Assembly (NCBI GenBank): GCA_934169415.1
Contig: CAKPNP010000007.1
Span: 1 to 37,706 of the forward strand
DNA from: an uncultured Bacilli bacterium
GTDB lineage: Bacteria; Bacillota_I; Bacilli_A; RF39; UBA660
Reading direction: 5' to 3'
Length of the DNA: 37,706 bases
A program made the translations under genes and the position numbers. Below are positions 1 through 7,482 of the stretch, piece by piece (position 1 is the stretch's first letter; every line of letters starts with the position of its first letter). The notes under the pieces were generated by a model, which saw only the letters and a program-made list of their open reading frames with translations, did not search any database and was not told the DNA's origin.

Positions 1-100
1 AAACCAATGTTACACGTGAAACTATAAACCAATGTTACACGTGAAACTATAAACCAATGTTACACGTGAAACTATAAACCAATGTTACACGTGAAACTAT
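1..100. repeat. Four tandem 25-bp units, each with a parS-like site
   Basis: Four identical 25-bp units run head to tail with no spacer. Each contains TGTTACACGTGAAACT (at 8-23, 33-48, 58-73 and 83-98). This fits the bacterial ParB/Spo0J site consensus TGTTNCACGTGAAACA at every defined base but the last. The array lies directly upstream of the SRP RNA promoter in an origin-proximal gene neighbourhood, where chromosomal parS sites normally cluster. Direct tandem arrangement is typical of plasmid centromeres and unusual on chromosomes. The window starts exactly at a unit boundary, so more copies may lie upstream, or a contig may have broken in the repeat. Confidence 0.85.
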
Positions 101-108
101 AATAAAAC

Positions 109-137
109 TTGATTAATTAAAGAAAATAGTATATATT
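109..137 (+). promoter_or_regulatory. Promoter of the SRP RNA
   Basis: A -35 box TTGATT (109-114), 17-bp spacer and -10 box TATATT (132-137). The expected start about 7 nt downstream coincides with the first paired base of the SRP RNA at about 144. The promoter begins 9 bp after the last parS-like repeat. Confidence 0.6.
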
Positions 138-143
138 AATAAT

Positions 144-222
144 GCACAACATTTATGTTTGAAACAGGTCAGGATTGGAAGATAGCAGCCTTAAGAACCT
201 CTATATGTGTGTGCTTTTTTTT
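144..222 (+). ncRNA. ffs: Bacterial small signal recognition particle RNA (4.5S-like)
   Basis: The segment holds the conserved SRP domain IV signature: CAGGTCAGGA, a GGAA tetraloop (177-180) and AGCAGCC. This is the hairpin bound by Ffh. The flanks GCACAACA and TGTGTGTGC pair to close a single rod, so this is the short form without an Alu domain. The 3' arm runs into eight Ts (215-222), serving as terminator. The RNA directs co-translational targeting of membrane and secreted proteins. In Bacillus the SRP RNA gene (scr) sits beside tadA and dnaX, which agrees with its place here. Confidence 0.9.
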
Positions 223-237
223 ATGAGGTGAATCGTT

Positions 238-657
238 ATGGATAATTATATGAACATAGCATTAAAAGAAGCATATAAAGCATATAAAAAAGGTGAGGTT
301 CCAGTGGGAGCAGTTATTGTCAAAAATGGCAAAGTAATATCAAAAGCCCACAATATGAAAGAAATAAAAAAAGATTGTACTAATCATGCAGAAATTTTAG
401 CAATCAGAAAAGCATCTAGAAAATTAAAAAATTGGAGACTATTAGATTGTGAACTATATGTAACAATGGAACCTTGTATGATGTGTAGTGGAGCAATTGC
501 AGAATCTAGAATTAGTAAAATTTTTTATGGAGTGGAAAACCAAAATTTTGGAATGACTAAACATATTAAAAATGTAAAAATAGTAGGCAAAGTATGTGAG
601 AAAGAATGCCAACAATTACTAAAGAAATTCTTTAAAAATAGAAGAACAAATCTTTAA
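238..657 (+). CDS. tadA: tRNA-specific adenosine deaminase TadA
   Basis: TadA deaminates the wobble adenosine of tRNA-Arg(ACG) to inosine so that one tRNA reads CGU, CGC and CGA. The 139-residue protein has the full cytidine/deoxycytidylate deaminase zinc site: H50-A-E52, which supplies a zinc ligand and the proton-shuttling Glu, and P79-C80-x-x-C83. Length is close to the family norm of about 150-160. The start is set by GAGGTG at 225-230, 7 nt before ATG. The gene follows the SRP RNA and precedes dnaX, the Bacillus yaaJ neighbourhood. It probably has readthrough from the SRP promoter as well as its own signals. Generic nucleoside deaminases share the fold, but context and the EPCMMC motif favour TadA. 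Confidence 0.93.
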   Translation: MDNYMNIALKEAYKAYKKGEVPVGAVIVKNGKVISKAHNMKEIKKDCTNHAEILAIRKASRKLKNWRLLDCELYVTMEPCMMCSGAIAESRISKIFYGVENQNFGMTKHIKNVKIVGKVCEKECQQLLKKFFKNRRTNL

Positions 658-706
658 AGAAAACAATAAAAATGTTATAATATTTATGTTGGAAGAGGTG
701 ATGACA

Positions 707-2452
707 ATGTATCAAGCACTATATAGAAAATACAGACCAAAAACATTTGATGATGTAGTAGGTCAAGATGTAATAATTAAAACTTTGCAGAACAGTATAT
801 TAAATAAAAAAATTAGTCATGCCTATCTTTTTACAGGTCCGAGGGGATGTGGAAAAACAACTATAGCTAAAATTTTTTCTAGGCTAGTAAATTGTGAAGA
901 AAGTGATGGGAAAAACACATGTGGAAGATGTGTATTTTGTACACATAAGGACGAGCAGACAATGGATATTATTGAAATGGATGCAGCTTCTAATAATGGA
1001 GTAGATGAGATTCGTGAAATAAATAATAAAGCCGTTTTAGTACCAACTATAGGAAAATATAAAATATATATTATAGATGAGGTACATATGTTAACAATTG
1101 GAGCTTTTAATGCTCTATTAAAAACATTAGAAGAACCACCAGCACATGTAATATTTATATTAGCGACTACTGATCCTCAAAAGGTCCCAATAACGATTTT
1201 ATCAAGATGTCAAAGATTCGATTTAAAAAAGATACCTGAAGAAAAAATAATAGAAAGATTAGAATATATATGCAATAACGAAGCTATAAAATATGATGAA
1301 TCAGCACTTTTAGAAATTGCTCGTTTAGGTGATGGATGCTTACGTGATTCTATTGGAATATTAGATCAAGTAATTTCGTATAAGGATGGCATAATAACTA
1401 GTAATGATGTCCATATGGTAAATGGAACATTATCAAAAGAAGACATTTCTAACCTTATGAATAAAATAATTGATAATGATTTAACTTCAATAATCAATTT
1501 AATTGATGAATATGATAATGATGGTAAGAATATTACAAAAATAGTAAGTGAAATAATAAATTTTATAAAAGAATGTATAATGATAAAAAGTAAGATCCAA
1601 AAGGAAAGTGAAATTTACTTAAAATTTTCATCTACTTATACTGTGGATGAATTAATTGAGTTTATAAATATTATGAACGATACATTATTTGATATGAAGA
1701 AGATATCAGATCCTAAATTACTACTTGAATTATCTTTTATTAAAATAATTGATAAGATGAAGCAAAAAAATATAATATCAATAGAATCTAACATAAAATC
1801 AGAACCTAAAAATAAAAATAGTAATAACAATATAGAAGTTAAAAATACTGTGGAAGAAAAAAAAATAGATAATAAAACAAATGAAAATGCTGATGAAAAA
1901 AAAGTTGAAAATATAATTGATACAACTAATAATGATAAAGTTATTACTAGCACTATAAATAACGAAGAAAATATTTCCTGGGAAATAAAAAAGGAGTATA
2001 ATGATTTTGTAGAGTTAAGAGTAAATAATACTTTATCTGAATTTTCTAAAAAAGACACTATTGAATTAAAAAATCAATTGCAAGATTTAATGGATTTTAT
2101 ATTTGATGAAAAATATTCAAATATTGTTTCAACTATAATGGATGGAACATTAAAGGCGGCAAGTGATAAATATATTATATTTACATATAAAACTCCACAT
2201 CTATCTTATTTATTTAATAAAAACTTATTTGATATAGAAGAGTTAATAGAAAAAAAATTAAATAAACATTATAGTGTTATTTCAGTCCCAGAAGAAAAAT
2301 GGGAAATAATAAAACAAGAATTTAATACTAAATCTAAAGTATATAATTATATTTTAGAAAGCTCTGATTCAATGGAAGTATTAAGAAAATTAAAAAATGA
2401 TTCAAATGATGATATGACAAATTTGTTTGGTAATTTAGTTGAGTATAAATAA
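707..2452 (+). CDS. dnaX: DNA polymerase III subunit gamma/tau
   Basis: This is the AAA+ clamp-loader subunit that loads the sliding clamp and tethers polymerases. Counting from the chosen start, the Walker A motif TGPRGCGKT lies at about 43-51, zinc cysteines at C63, C72, C75 and C78, the Walker B/DEVH box in IIDEVHML, and a sensor LSRCQRF. A poorly conserved Lys/Asn/Glu-rich linker begins near residue 370, followed by a tau-like C-terminus. Length 581 is normal. An upstream ATG at 686 is possible, but AGAGGTG (694-700) lies 6 nt before ATG 707, and MYQALYRKYRP is the conserved N-terminus. A TATAAT at 676-681 may be its -10. A run of nine As at 1857-1865 sits in the linker with stops in both other frames (see findings). 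Confidence 0.95.
   Translation: MYQALYRKYRPKTFDDVVGQDVIIKTLQNSILNKKISHAYLFTGPRGCGKTTIAKIFSRLVNCEESDGKNTCGRCVFCTHKDEQTMDIIEMDAASNNGVDEIREINNKAVLVPTIGKYKIYIIDEVHMLTIGAFNALLKTLEEPPAHVIFILATTDPQKVPITILSRCQRFDLKKIPEEKIIERLEYICNNEAIKYDESALLEIARLGDGCLRDSIGILDQVISYKDGIITSNDVHMVNGTLSKEDISNLMNKIIDNDLTSIINLIDEYDNDGKNITKIVSEIINFIKECIMIKSKIQKESEIYLKFSSTYTVDELIEFINIMNDTLFDMKKISDPKLLLELSFIKIIDKMKQKNIISIESNIKSEPKNKNSNNNIEVKNTVEEKKIDNKTNENADEKKVENIIDTTNNDKVITSTINNEENISWEIKKEYNDFVELRVNNTLSEFSKKDTIELKNQLQDLMDFIFDEKYSNIVSTIMDGTLKAASDKYIIFTYKTPHLSYLFNKNLFDIEELIEKKLNKHYSVISVPEEKWEIIKQEFNTKSKVYNYILESSDSMEVLRKLKNDSNDDMTNLFGNLVEYK
1973..1986. promoter_or_regulatory. Near-match to a Noc-binding palindrome, inside dnaX
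   Basis: ATTTCCTGGGAAAT matches the Bacillus nucleoid-occlusion protein site ATTTCCCGGGAAAT at 13 of 14 positions. It lies 4.6 kb from an exact copy in rsmI. It also encodes dnaX residues, so a chance match is possible. Confidence 0.4.
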
Positions 2453-2465
2453 AGGAGAGATAAAA

Positions 2466-2762
2466 ATGAATTTACAAGCAATGATGAAACAAGCACAAAA
2501 ATTACAAAAAGATATGATGAATGCAAAAGAAGAAATAGATAATACTGATTATGAAATATCTAAATCTTTTGTAACAATAAAAGCAAAAGGAAATAAAACA
2601 ATTACATCAATAGACATAAACATGGATTTACTTGAAAAAGAGGATGTTGAAGTATTACAAGATTTAGTTCAGGTTGCAATTAATGAACTTTTTAATAACA
2701 TTGATAAAGATATAGAAAAAAAGATGGGCAAATTTTCTAATGGAATGCCGGGGTTATTTTAA
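2466..2762 (+). CDS. ybaB: YbaB/EbfC family nucleoid-associated protein
   Basis: A small DNA-binding protein of 98 residues that forms dimers and coats the nucleoid. The N-terminal MNLQAMMKQAQKLQKDM segment, the helical NAKEEI stretch and the C-terminal KKMGKFSNGMPGLF are characteristic of the family. The start at ATG 2466 is preferred because AGGAG (2453-2457) lies 8 nt upstream. An in-frame upstream ATG at 2439 would overlap the end of dnaX. The gene's TAA overlaps the recR ATG (TAATG), so it is translationally coupled to recR, as in the dnaX-yaaK-recR operon of Bacillus. Confidence 0.92.
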   Translation: MNLQAMMKQAQKLQKDMMNAKEEIDNTDYEISKSFVTIKAKGNKTITSIDINMDLLEKEDVEVLQDLVQVAINELFNNIDKDIEKKMGKFSNGMPGLF

Positions 2763-3361
2763 TGCCACAAACAATTATTGATTTAATTGAATGTTTTAAA
2801 AAATTTTCTGGTATCGGTGAAAAGACTGCAGAGCGTATGGCTTTACAGACGTTAGAACTAGATCAAGATATAATTGATCTTTTTGTGCAATCTTTACTTT
2901 CATCTAAAACAAATATTAAAACTTGTAAGGTATGTCATAACTTAACAGAACAAGATATTTGTTCAATATGTTCAAATGAGAATAGAACGAATGATGTAAT
3001 TTGTGTTGTTGAAGAACCAAAAAATGTTTTTCAATTTGAAAAAATGGGAATATTTCCTGGAAAATATCATGTTTTAGGAGGTCTTATTTCTCCTTTAAAC
3101 GGAGTAAATCCAGAAGATATAAACATACAATCATTAGTAAAAAGAGTAGAAGAAGAAAATGTAAAAGAAGTAATAATAGCTGTTAAACCTAGTATAGAGG
3201 GTGAAACTACATCTTTATATATTTCAAAAGTATTAAAAGATAAAAATGTTACTATTTCTAAATTAGCGCATGGTATACCATTGGGTGCTGATATGGATTA
3301 TATTGATCCACTTACTTTAGAACTTGCATTGGATGAAAGAAAAGATATAACATCTTCATAA
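2762..3361 (+). CDS. recR: Recombination mediator protein RecR
   Basis: RecR works with RecO to load RecA on gapped DNA. The 199-residue protein shows the usual layout: an N-terminal helix-hairpin-helix (FSGIGEKTAERMA), a zinc finger C55-x2-C58-x8-C67-x2-C70, then a Toprim domain beginning ICVVEEPKNV with FPGKYHVLGG and ISPLNGV. The family length is about 198. The start overlaps the ybaB stop. A near-palindromic ATTTCCTGGAAAAT at 3052-3065 encodes the conserved FPGK motif and is probably not regulatory. Confidence 0.96.
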   Translation: MPQTIIDLIECFKKFSGIGEKTAERMALQTLELDQDIIDLFVQSLLSSKTNIKTCKVCHNLTEQDICSICSNENRTNDVICVVEEPKNVFQFEKMGIFPGKYHVLGGLISPLNGVNPEDINIQSLVKRVEEENVKEVIIAVKPSIEGETTSLYISKVLKDKNVTISKLAHGIPLGADMDYIDPLTLELALDERKDITSS

Positions 3362-3398
3362 ATTATAGTAATTATTCATATTTTTTATTGGTGATTAT

Positions 3399-3587
3399 AT
3401 GTTTAAAAAAATCTATGAATTAATAAAAAAAATAGTTATAAGCGCATTTATACTATATGGTTATAATTTGATAGCAGCACCAATAAATTTAATTATTCCA
3501 ATAAATATAATAACAATTTCTGTTTTAACTATTTTTGGGATACCATCTTTATTATTATTAATACTTATTTTAGTTATAGCGTTTTAA
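3399..3587 (+). CDS. bofA: BofA-like pro-sigma-K processing inhibitor
   Basis: In Bacillus, BofA sits in the outer forespore membrane with SpoIVFA and inhibits the SpoIVFB protease, delaying pro-sigma-K processing. This 62-residue protein is almost wholly hydrophobic, with two likely membrane segments (about 12-30 and 36-60). Its end GIPSLLLLILILVIAF resembles the BofA C-terminus. It is shorter than the Bacillus protein (about 87). The position right after recR matches the recR-yaaL-bofA order. The start follows a weak GGTGATT signal. Sequence similarity alone is modest; synteny and topology carry the call. Confidence 0.7.
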   Translation: MFKKIYELIKKIVISAFILYGYNLIAAPINLIIPINIITISVLTIFGIPSLLLLILILVIAF

Positions 3588-3601
3588 GGAAAAGTGATAT
3601 A

Positions 3602-4555
3602 ATGTTTGAAGAAATGAATGAGCAAGTAATAGCAACAAAAATGATTAAGAATGCAATTAAAAATAATAGATTAGCACATGCCTATATCATAGAGACTAAT
3701 GGATATGAAAAGGGATATGATTTTGCACTTTCATTTGCTAAATTATTATTGTGTAAAAACTATAATAATGGAAATCCTAATTGTAATAATTGCATGCAGT
3801 GTTTAACTATAGATGAAAATAATTATCCAGAATTAAAAATTATAGAACCAGATGGTAGTTGGATAAAAAAAGAACAATTACTAGAACTTCAAGAAGAATT
3901 TAATAAAAAAAGCATTATTGGTTCAAGAAAAGTATACATAATTAATAAGGCTGATAAATTAAATCAAAGTTCTGCAAATACTATATTAAAATTCTTAGAA
4001 GAACCACAAGAAGGCATTATAGCTATATTGGTAACTAATAATTCTTATCAATTAATTGAAACGATTGTTTCAAGGTGTCAGGTAATATCTTTAAATGGTC
4101 GTATAAAAAAAGGAAATAATGTCGTAGAAAAATTAGGAATATTACTTTTTAATAATACGACTGACTATGAAGATTTTGTTAATAATAATACAAGTTTAGA
4201 AAAGATAGAGAATGTATTAAAATTTATTGAACAAATAGAAAGAAATAAGTTAAAAACTATAGTTTATACTAATCAGTATTTTTTTGATTTTTTTCCTAAA
4301 AAAGAAGATATAGAATTCGCACTTTTTATAATGATTTATTTTTATAAAGATATTTTAAATTATAAAATAAATGTTTCAATTAAATTATTTAATGAATATG
4401 AAGATATGATTGTTAAAATTGCCGAAAGTAATCTGGTTAAAGAAATTTTAAATAAAATAAATGTTTTAAATGAATCAAGAAAAAATTTAGATTATAATGC
4501 TAATTTAAATTTATTAATAGATAGACTAATAATAGAAATGCAGGTGAGAAATTGA
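3602..4555 (+). CDS. holB: DNA polymerase III subunit delta' (HolB)
   Basis: The delta' subunit is the stator of the clamp loader, a DnaX relative that does not hydrolyse ATP. The 317-residue protein begins with LAHAYIIETNGYEKG, where a P-loop would lie; GYEKG does not form one, as expected. It has a C-x7-C-x2-C-x2-C zinc pattern (CKNYNNGNPNCNNCMQC), then YIINKADKLNQSSANTILKFLEEP and SRCQVISL, all typical of delta'. The C-terminal half is divergent and AT-rich. The start ATG follows AAGGA at a long spacing; ATG 3614 is an alternative. tmk and yaaQ, which precede holB in Bacillus, are absent. The stop overlaps the ricT start. Confidence 0.9.
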   Translation: MFEEMNEQVIATKMIKNAIKNNRLAHAYIIETNGYEKGYDFALSFAKLLLCKNYNNGNPNCNNCMQCLTIDENNYPELKIIEPDGSWIKKEQLLELQEEFNKKSIIGSRKVYIINKADKLNQSSANTILKFLEEPQEGIIAILVTNNSYQLIETIVSRCQVISLNGRIKKGNNVVEKLGILLFNNTTDYEDFVNNNTSLEKIENVLKFIEQIERNKLKTIVYTNQYFFDFFPKKEDIEFALFIMIYFYKDILNYKINVSIKLFNEYEDMIVKIAESNLVKEILNKINVLNESRKNLDYNANLNLLIDRLIIEMQVRN

Positions 4556-5328
4556 AAATAGTTGGTATAAATTTAGATAATAAAATTCATTATTTTAATT
4601 CTGATAATTTTAATTTAAAAAGAAATGTTACTGTAATAGTTGAAACCGATAGAGGGTTAGAACTAGGTAAAGTAGAATTTCCAACTTTTGAATCAGAAAA
4701 AAAAATAGAAAAAAATAGTAAAATTGTAAGATTATCAAATAGAAAAGATTATCAAGATTATCAAAAAAATATAAAAGATGCGGTTGGGGCATTAAAAAAA
4801 TGTAAGGAACTAGTAAATAAACTTGGATTAAATATGCAAGTAATAGATGCAAGTTATAATTTAAATCGTTCACAATTATTATTTAGATTTGTTTCAGATA
4901 CTAGAATAGATTTTAGAACCCTTGCAAAAGAATTAGCTAATAAATATAAGACTAGAATAGAATTAAGACAAATTGGTGTAAGAGATAAAGCTAAAGAAGT
5001 AGGTGGATGTGGACTATGTGGTAGAATGCTTTGTTGTTCTAGGTTTGGTTCTGATTTTACTTCTGTTTCGATAAATATGGCTAAAAATCAAAATATATCA
5101 TTAAATCCAAATAAAATAAATGGGGTATGTGGAAGATTATTATGTTGTTTAAAATATGAAAATGATAATTATACAGAATGTAGAAAATGTTTACCTAAAA
5201 TTGGACAAGTATTAGAGGTAAATGGAAAAAGTGGTAAAGTAACTTCATTAGATATAATAAATAAATCATATGATGTTGTTTTGGAAAATAATGAAGTAGT
5301 AAAGGTGAATAATAATGGAAGTAATTAA
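4552..5328 (+). CDS. ricT: RicT/YaaT, PSP1-domain iron-sulfur protein of the Ric complex
   Basis: RicT, with RicA and RicF, forms an Fe-S complex that promotes RNase Y-dependent mRNA maturation and Spo0A activation in Bacillus. The 258-residue protein carries the PSP1 core (VETDRGLELGKV, LNRSQLLFRFVSDTRIDFR) and the cysteine clusters C153, C156, C161, C162, C193, C198, C199, C210 and C213, which include the cluster ligands. The start is TTG at 4552, preceded by AGGTGA and overlapping the holB TGA. Position after holB matches Bacillus; yabA, which normally follows, is missing. Confidence 0.92.
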   Translation: MKIVGINLDNKIHYFNSDNFNLKRNVTVIVETDRGLELGKVEFPTFESEKKIEKNSKIVRLSNRKDYQDYQKNIKDAVGALKKCKELVNKLGLNMQVIDASYNLNRSQLLFRFVSDTRIDFRTLAKELANKYKTRIELRQIGVRDKAKEVGGCGLCGRMLCCSRFGSDFTSVSINMAKNQNISLNPNKINGVCGRLLCCLKYENDNYTECRKCLPKIGQVLEVNGKSGKVTSLDIINKSYDVVLENNEVVKVNNNGSN

Positions 5329-6034
5329 TTATTTATTAGGTTATAAAGATTATTATATTGTTCAAAATACAGATATGTTTAATTTTTCTTTAGATTCTGT
5401 ATTACTACCTAATTTTGCAACTATAAATACAAATGTTAAAAATATTTTAGATATAGGTTGTGGAAATGCACCAATCCCACTTATTTTATCTACTAAAACA
5501 AATGCAAATATAATAGGTGTTGAAATACAAAAAGAAGTATATGAATTAGCGTTGAAATCTGTTAGAATTAATAATTTGGAATCTAGAATAAAAATAATAA
5601 ATGGTGATATAAATGAAATTTATGATTCATTTGAAACTGAGACATTTGATATAATTACATGTAATCCACCATTTTTTAAAGTATCTGATGGTTCAAATTT
5701 TAATGATTCAGACTATAAAACAATTGCAAGACATGAAATAAAGTTGAATTTAGATCAAATATTTAAGATATCTAAAAAATTATTAAAGAATAACGGAAAT
5801 ATAGTAATGGTACACAGACCAGAAAGATTAGTTGATATAATTACATCAATGAAAAAATATAATATAGAGCCTAAAAGAATACAATTTGTTTATCCAAAGA
5901 AAGATAAGGATGCCAATATATTATTAATTGAGGGAAAGAAGAATGGAAGACCTGGTATTAAAATAGAACCACCTATTTACACACATGATGAAAATGGAGA
6001 GTATTCTATGCAAGTTAAAAATTTTTTTGAGTAG
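5315..6034 (+). CDS. tRNA1(Val) (adenine37-N6)-methyltransferase-like (YabB/TrmN6 family)
   Basis: A class I SAM-dependent methyltransferase of 239 residues. Motif I is DIGCGNAPIP (46-55) and the catalytic N6-adenine motif is NPPF (117-120), the signature of the TrmN6/YabB group. It also has the N-terminal FNFSLDSVLLPNF pattern seen in these enzymes. TrmN6 methylates A37 of tRNA-Val in E. coli; substrate in Gram-positives is inferred. The start ATG overlaps the end of ricT by 14 nt, with AAGGTG upstream. The order ricT-yabB-rsmI matches Bacillus. Confidence 0.85.
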   Translation: MEVINYLLGYKDYYIVQNTDMFNFSLDSVLLPNFATINTNVKNILDIGCGNAPIPLILSTKTNANIIGVEIQKEVYELALKSVRINNLESRIKIINGDINEIYDSFETETFDIITCNPPFFKVSDGSNFNDSDYKTIARHEIKLNLDQIFKISKKLLKNNGNIVMVHRPERLVDIITSMKKYNIEPKRIQFVYPKKDKDANILLIEGKKNGRPGIKIEPPIYTHDENGEYSMQVKNFFE

Positions 6035-6045
6035 AGGTGAGAATA

Positions 6046-6897
6046 ATGTCACAAAAAAGTTATGATGGAACAAGTACACTTTATTTAATAGCAACTCCAA
6101 TTGGAAATATGGATGATATAACATATAGAGCACTAGAAACTTTAAAAAAAGTAGAGGTTATATTTTCTGAAGATACAAGAATTACAAATCAATTATTAAA
6201 ACATTTTGATATTAAGAAAAAATTAATATCAAACCATCAGTATAATGAAGAAGAAAATAAAGAAAAATTATTAGAATATTTAAAAAATGGATATGATGTA
6301 GGACTAGTTACAGATAGGGGAACACCAGTGATAAGTGATCCAGGTTATGAATTAGCTAAGTATGCTATAGAAAATGGTTATAATGTTGTATCTATACCTG
6401 GTGCGTGTGCATTTGTATCAGCTTTAATAGTATCAAATCTTGATATTTTTCCATTCACTTTTTACGGTTTTCTAAATAGCAAACAAAGTAAAAGAAGAAA
6501 AGAATTAGAAGATTTAAAAAATTTAAGTCCAGCTATGATTTTTTACGAATCACCTCATAGATTAGTAGAAACTTTAACGGATATGTTAAATATATTAGGA
6601 AATAGAAAATGTAGCATTTCCCGGGAAATAACTAAAAAATTTGAAGAGGTATATAGAGGGAATTTAGATGAAGTAATTGAAGAAGTTAGAGATGCAAAAG
6701 GGGAATTTGTTATAGTGATTGAAGGTAATAAAAGTGTAAATACTTTTGACAACTTAACAATAATAGAACACGTTAATTTATATATAAAAGAAGGAATAGA
6801 TAAAAAAGAGGCAATAAAAAAAGTTGCTAAAGAACGACAATTAACTAAAAATGAAGTGTATATGGAATATAATGGAAATGAGGAGTCTGGGAAATAA
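6046..6897 (+). CDS. rsmI: 16S rRNA (cytidine1402-2'-O)-methyltransferase RsmI
   Basis: RsmI methylates the 2'-O of C1402 in the 16S decoding centre. The protein belongs to the tetrapyrrole-methylase (SpoU-unrelated) fold. It has LYLIATPIGNMDDIT near the N-terminus, then FSEDTRIT, VTDRGTPVISDPGYELA and SIPGACAFVSALIVS. The usual box is SDAGTP; here it reads TDRGTP, a mild divergence. Length is 283. The start is ATG 6046, 5 nt after GAGGTGA, rather than the GTG at 6037 that lies within the ribosome-binding site. A perfect Noc-type palindrome lies inside the gene. Its TAA overlaps the pth ATG. Confidence 0.94.
   Translation: MSQKSYDGTSTLYLIATPIGNMDDITYRALETLKKVEVIFSEDTRITNQLLKHFDIKKKLISNHQYNEEENKEKLLEYLKNGYDVGLVTDRGTPVISDPGYELAKYAIENGYNVVSIPGACAFVSALIVSNLDIFPFTFYGFLNSKQSKRRKELEDLKNLSPAMIFYESPHRLVETLTDMLNILGNRKCSISREITKKFEEVYRGNLDEVIEEVRDAKGEFVIVIEGNKSVNTFDNLTIIEHVNLYIKEGIDKKEAIKKVAKERQLTKNEVYMEYNGNEESGK
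6616..6629. promoter_or_regulatory. Perfect Noc-binding-type palindrome
   Basis: ATTTCCCGGGAAAT is a perfect 14-bp palindrome and equals the Noc-binding sequence known from Bacillus. CCCGGG is otherwise hard to find in this AT-rich window. It lies inside rsmI, consistent with Noc sites, which occur within genes as well as between them. Confidence 0.65.
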
Positions 6898-7448
6898 TGA
6901 AATTGATAGTCGGTTTGGGAAATCCGGGAAAAGAATATGATAATACTAGACATAATGCCGGTTTTATAGCAATAGATAAAATTGCTTCAAGTTTAAATTT
7001 AGATTTTTCTAAAACAAAATTTGATGGATTGTATGTAGAAACAATAATAAATGGTGAAAAGGTAATATTATTAAAACCACAAAGTTATATAAATTTATCT
7101 GGTGAAGTTATTAAAAAATTTGTTGATTTTTATAAAGTTCCTATATCTGATATTTTAATACTTTGTGATGATATGGATATAGAACTTGGAAAATGCAAAT
7201 TAAAATATAAGGGTTCAGCTACACATAATGGACTTAGAAATATAGAATTGAATTTAAAAACTCAAGAATATAAAAGAGTTAAAATAGGAATTTCAAAAAA
7301 TAAAAATATTGATACAATTAATTATGTTTTAGGTAAATTTAATAATGAAGAAAAAGAAAAATTATCTATAGTTATTGATAAAATGCCCTCTTTATTTAAT
7401 GATTTTTTAAATATGAATTTTGATAATTTAATGAATAAATATAATTAG
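6897..7448 (+). CDS. pth: Peptidyl-tRNA hydrolase
   Basis: Pth cleaves the ester bond of peptidyl-tRNAs released prematurely from ribosomes. The 183-residue protein has all catalytic landmarks: GLGNPGKEYDNTRHNAGF with N10 and the catalytic H20, LLKPQSYINLSG, the aspartate motif LCDDMDIELGK, and ATHNGLRNIE. Length is typical. The ATG overlaps the rsmI stop and a GAGGAG lies upstream at relaxed spacing. The gene ends the tadA-pth run and its stop is overlapped by a terminator. In Bacillus pth likewise precedes mfd and spoVT. Confidence 0.96.
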   Translation: MKLIVGLGNPGKEYDNTRHNAGFIAIDKIASSLNLDFSKTKFDGLYVETIINGEKVILLKPQSYINLSGEVIKKFVDFYKVPISDILILCDDMDIELGKCKLKYKGSATHNGLRNIELNLKTQEYKRVKIGISKNKNIDTINYVLGKFNNEEKEKLSIVIDKMPSLFNDFLNMNFDNLMNKYN

Positions 7449-7466
7449 ATACATCTGTATCTTTTT
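7447..7466 (+). terminator. Intrinsic terminator of the dnaX-pth operon
   Basis: Stem AGATAC/GTATCT with loop ATCT, followed by five Ts. The 5' arm begins inside the pth stop codon. The stem is short, so readthrough into mfd is likely. Confidence 0.6.
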
Positions 7467-7482
7467 ACTTATAGGAGGATTT

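Noticed and set aside
1..100. CRISPR array
   Set aside because: The 25-bp units follow each other with no unique spacers, and no cas genes are present. The units carry a parS core.
1636..2058. 140-codon minus-strand ORF within dnaX
   Set aside because: It is the reverse shadow of the Lys/Asn-rich linker, with Phe/Ser/Leu-rich low-complexity sequence and no ribosome-binding site.
3052..3065. Third Noc-like site in recR
   Set aside because: Only 12 of 14 positions match and the bases encode the conserved FPGK motif of RecR.
6920..6935. Noc half-site CCGGGAAAA at the start of pth
   Set aside because: Only one half matches and it encodes the invariant GNPGKEY motif of Pth.
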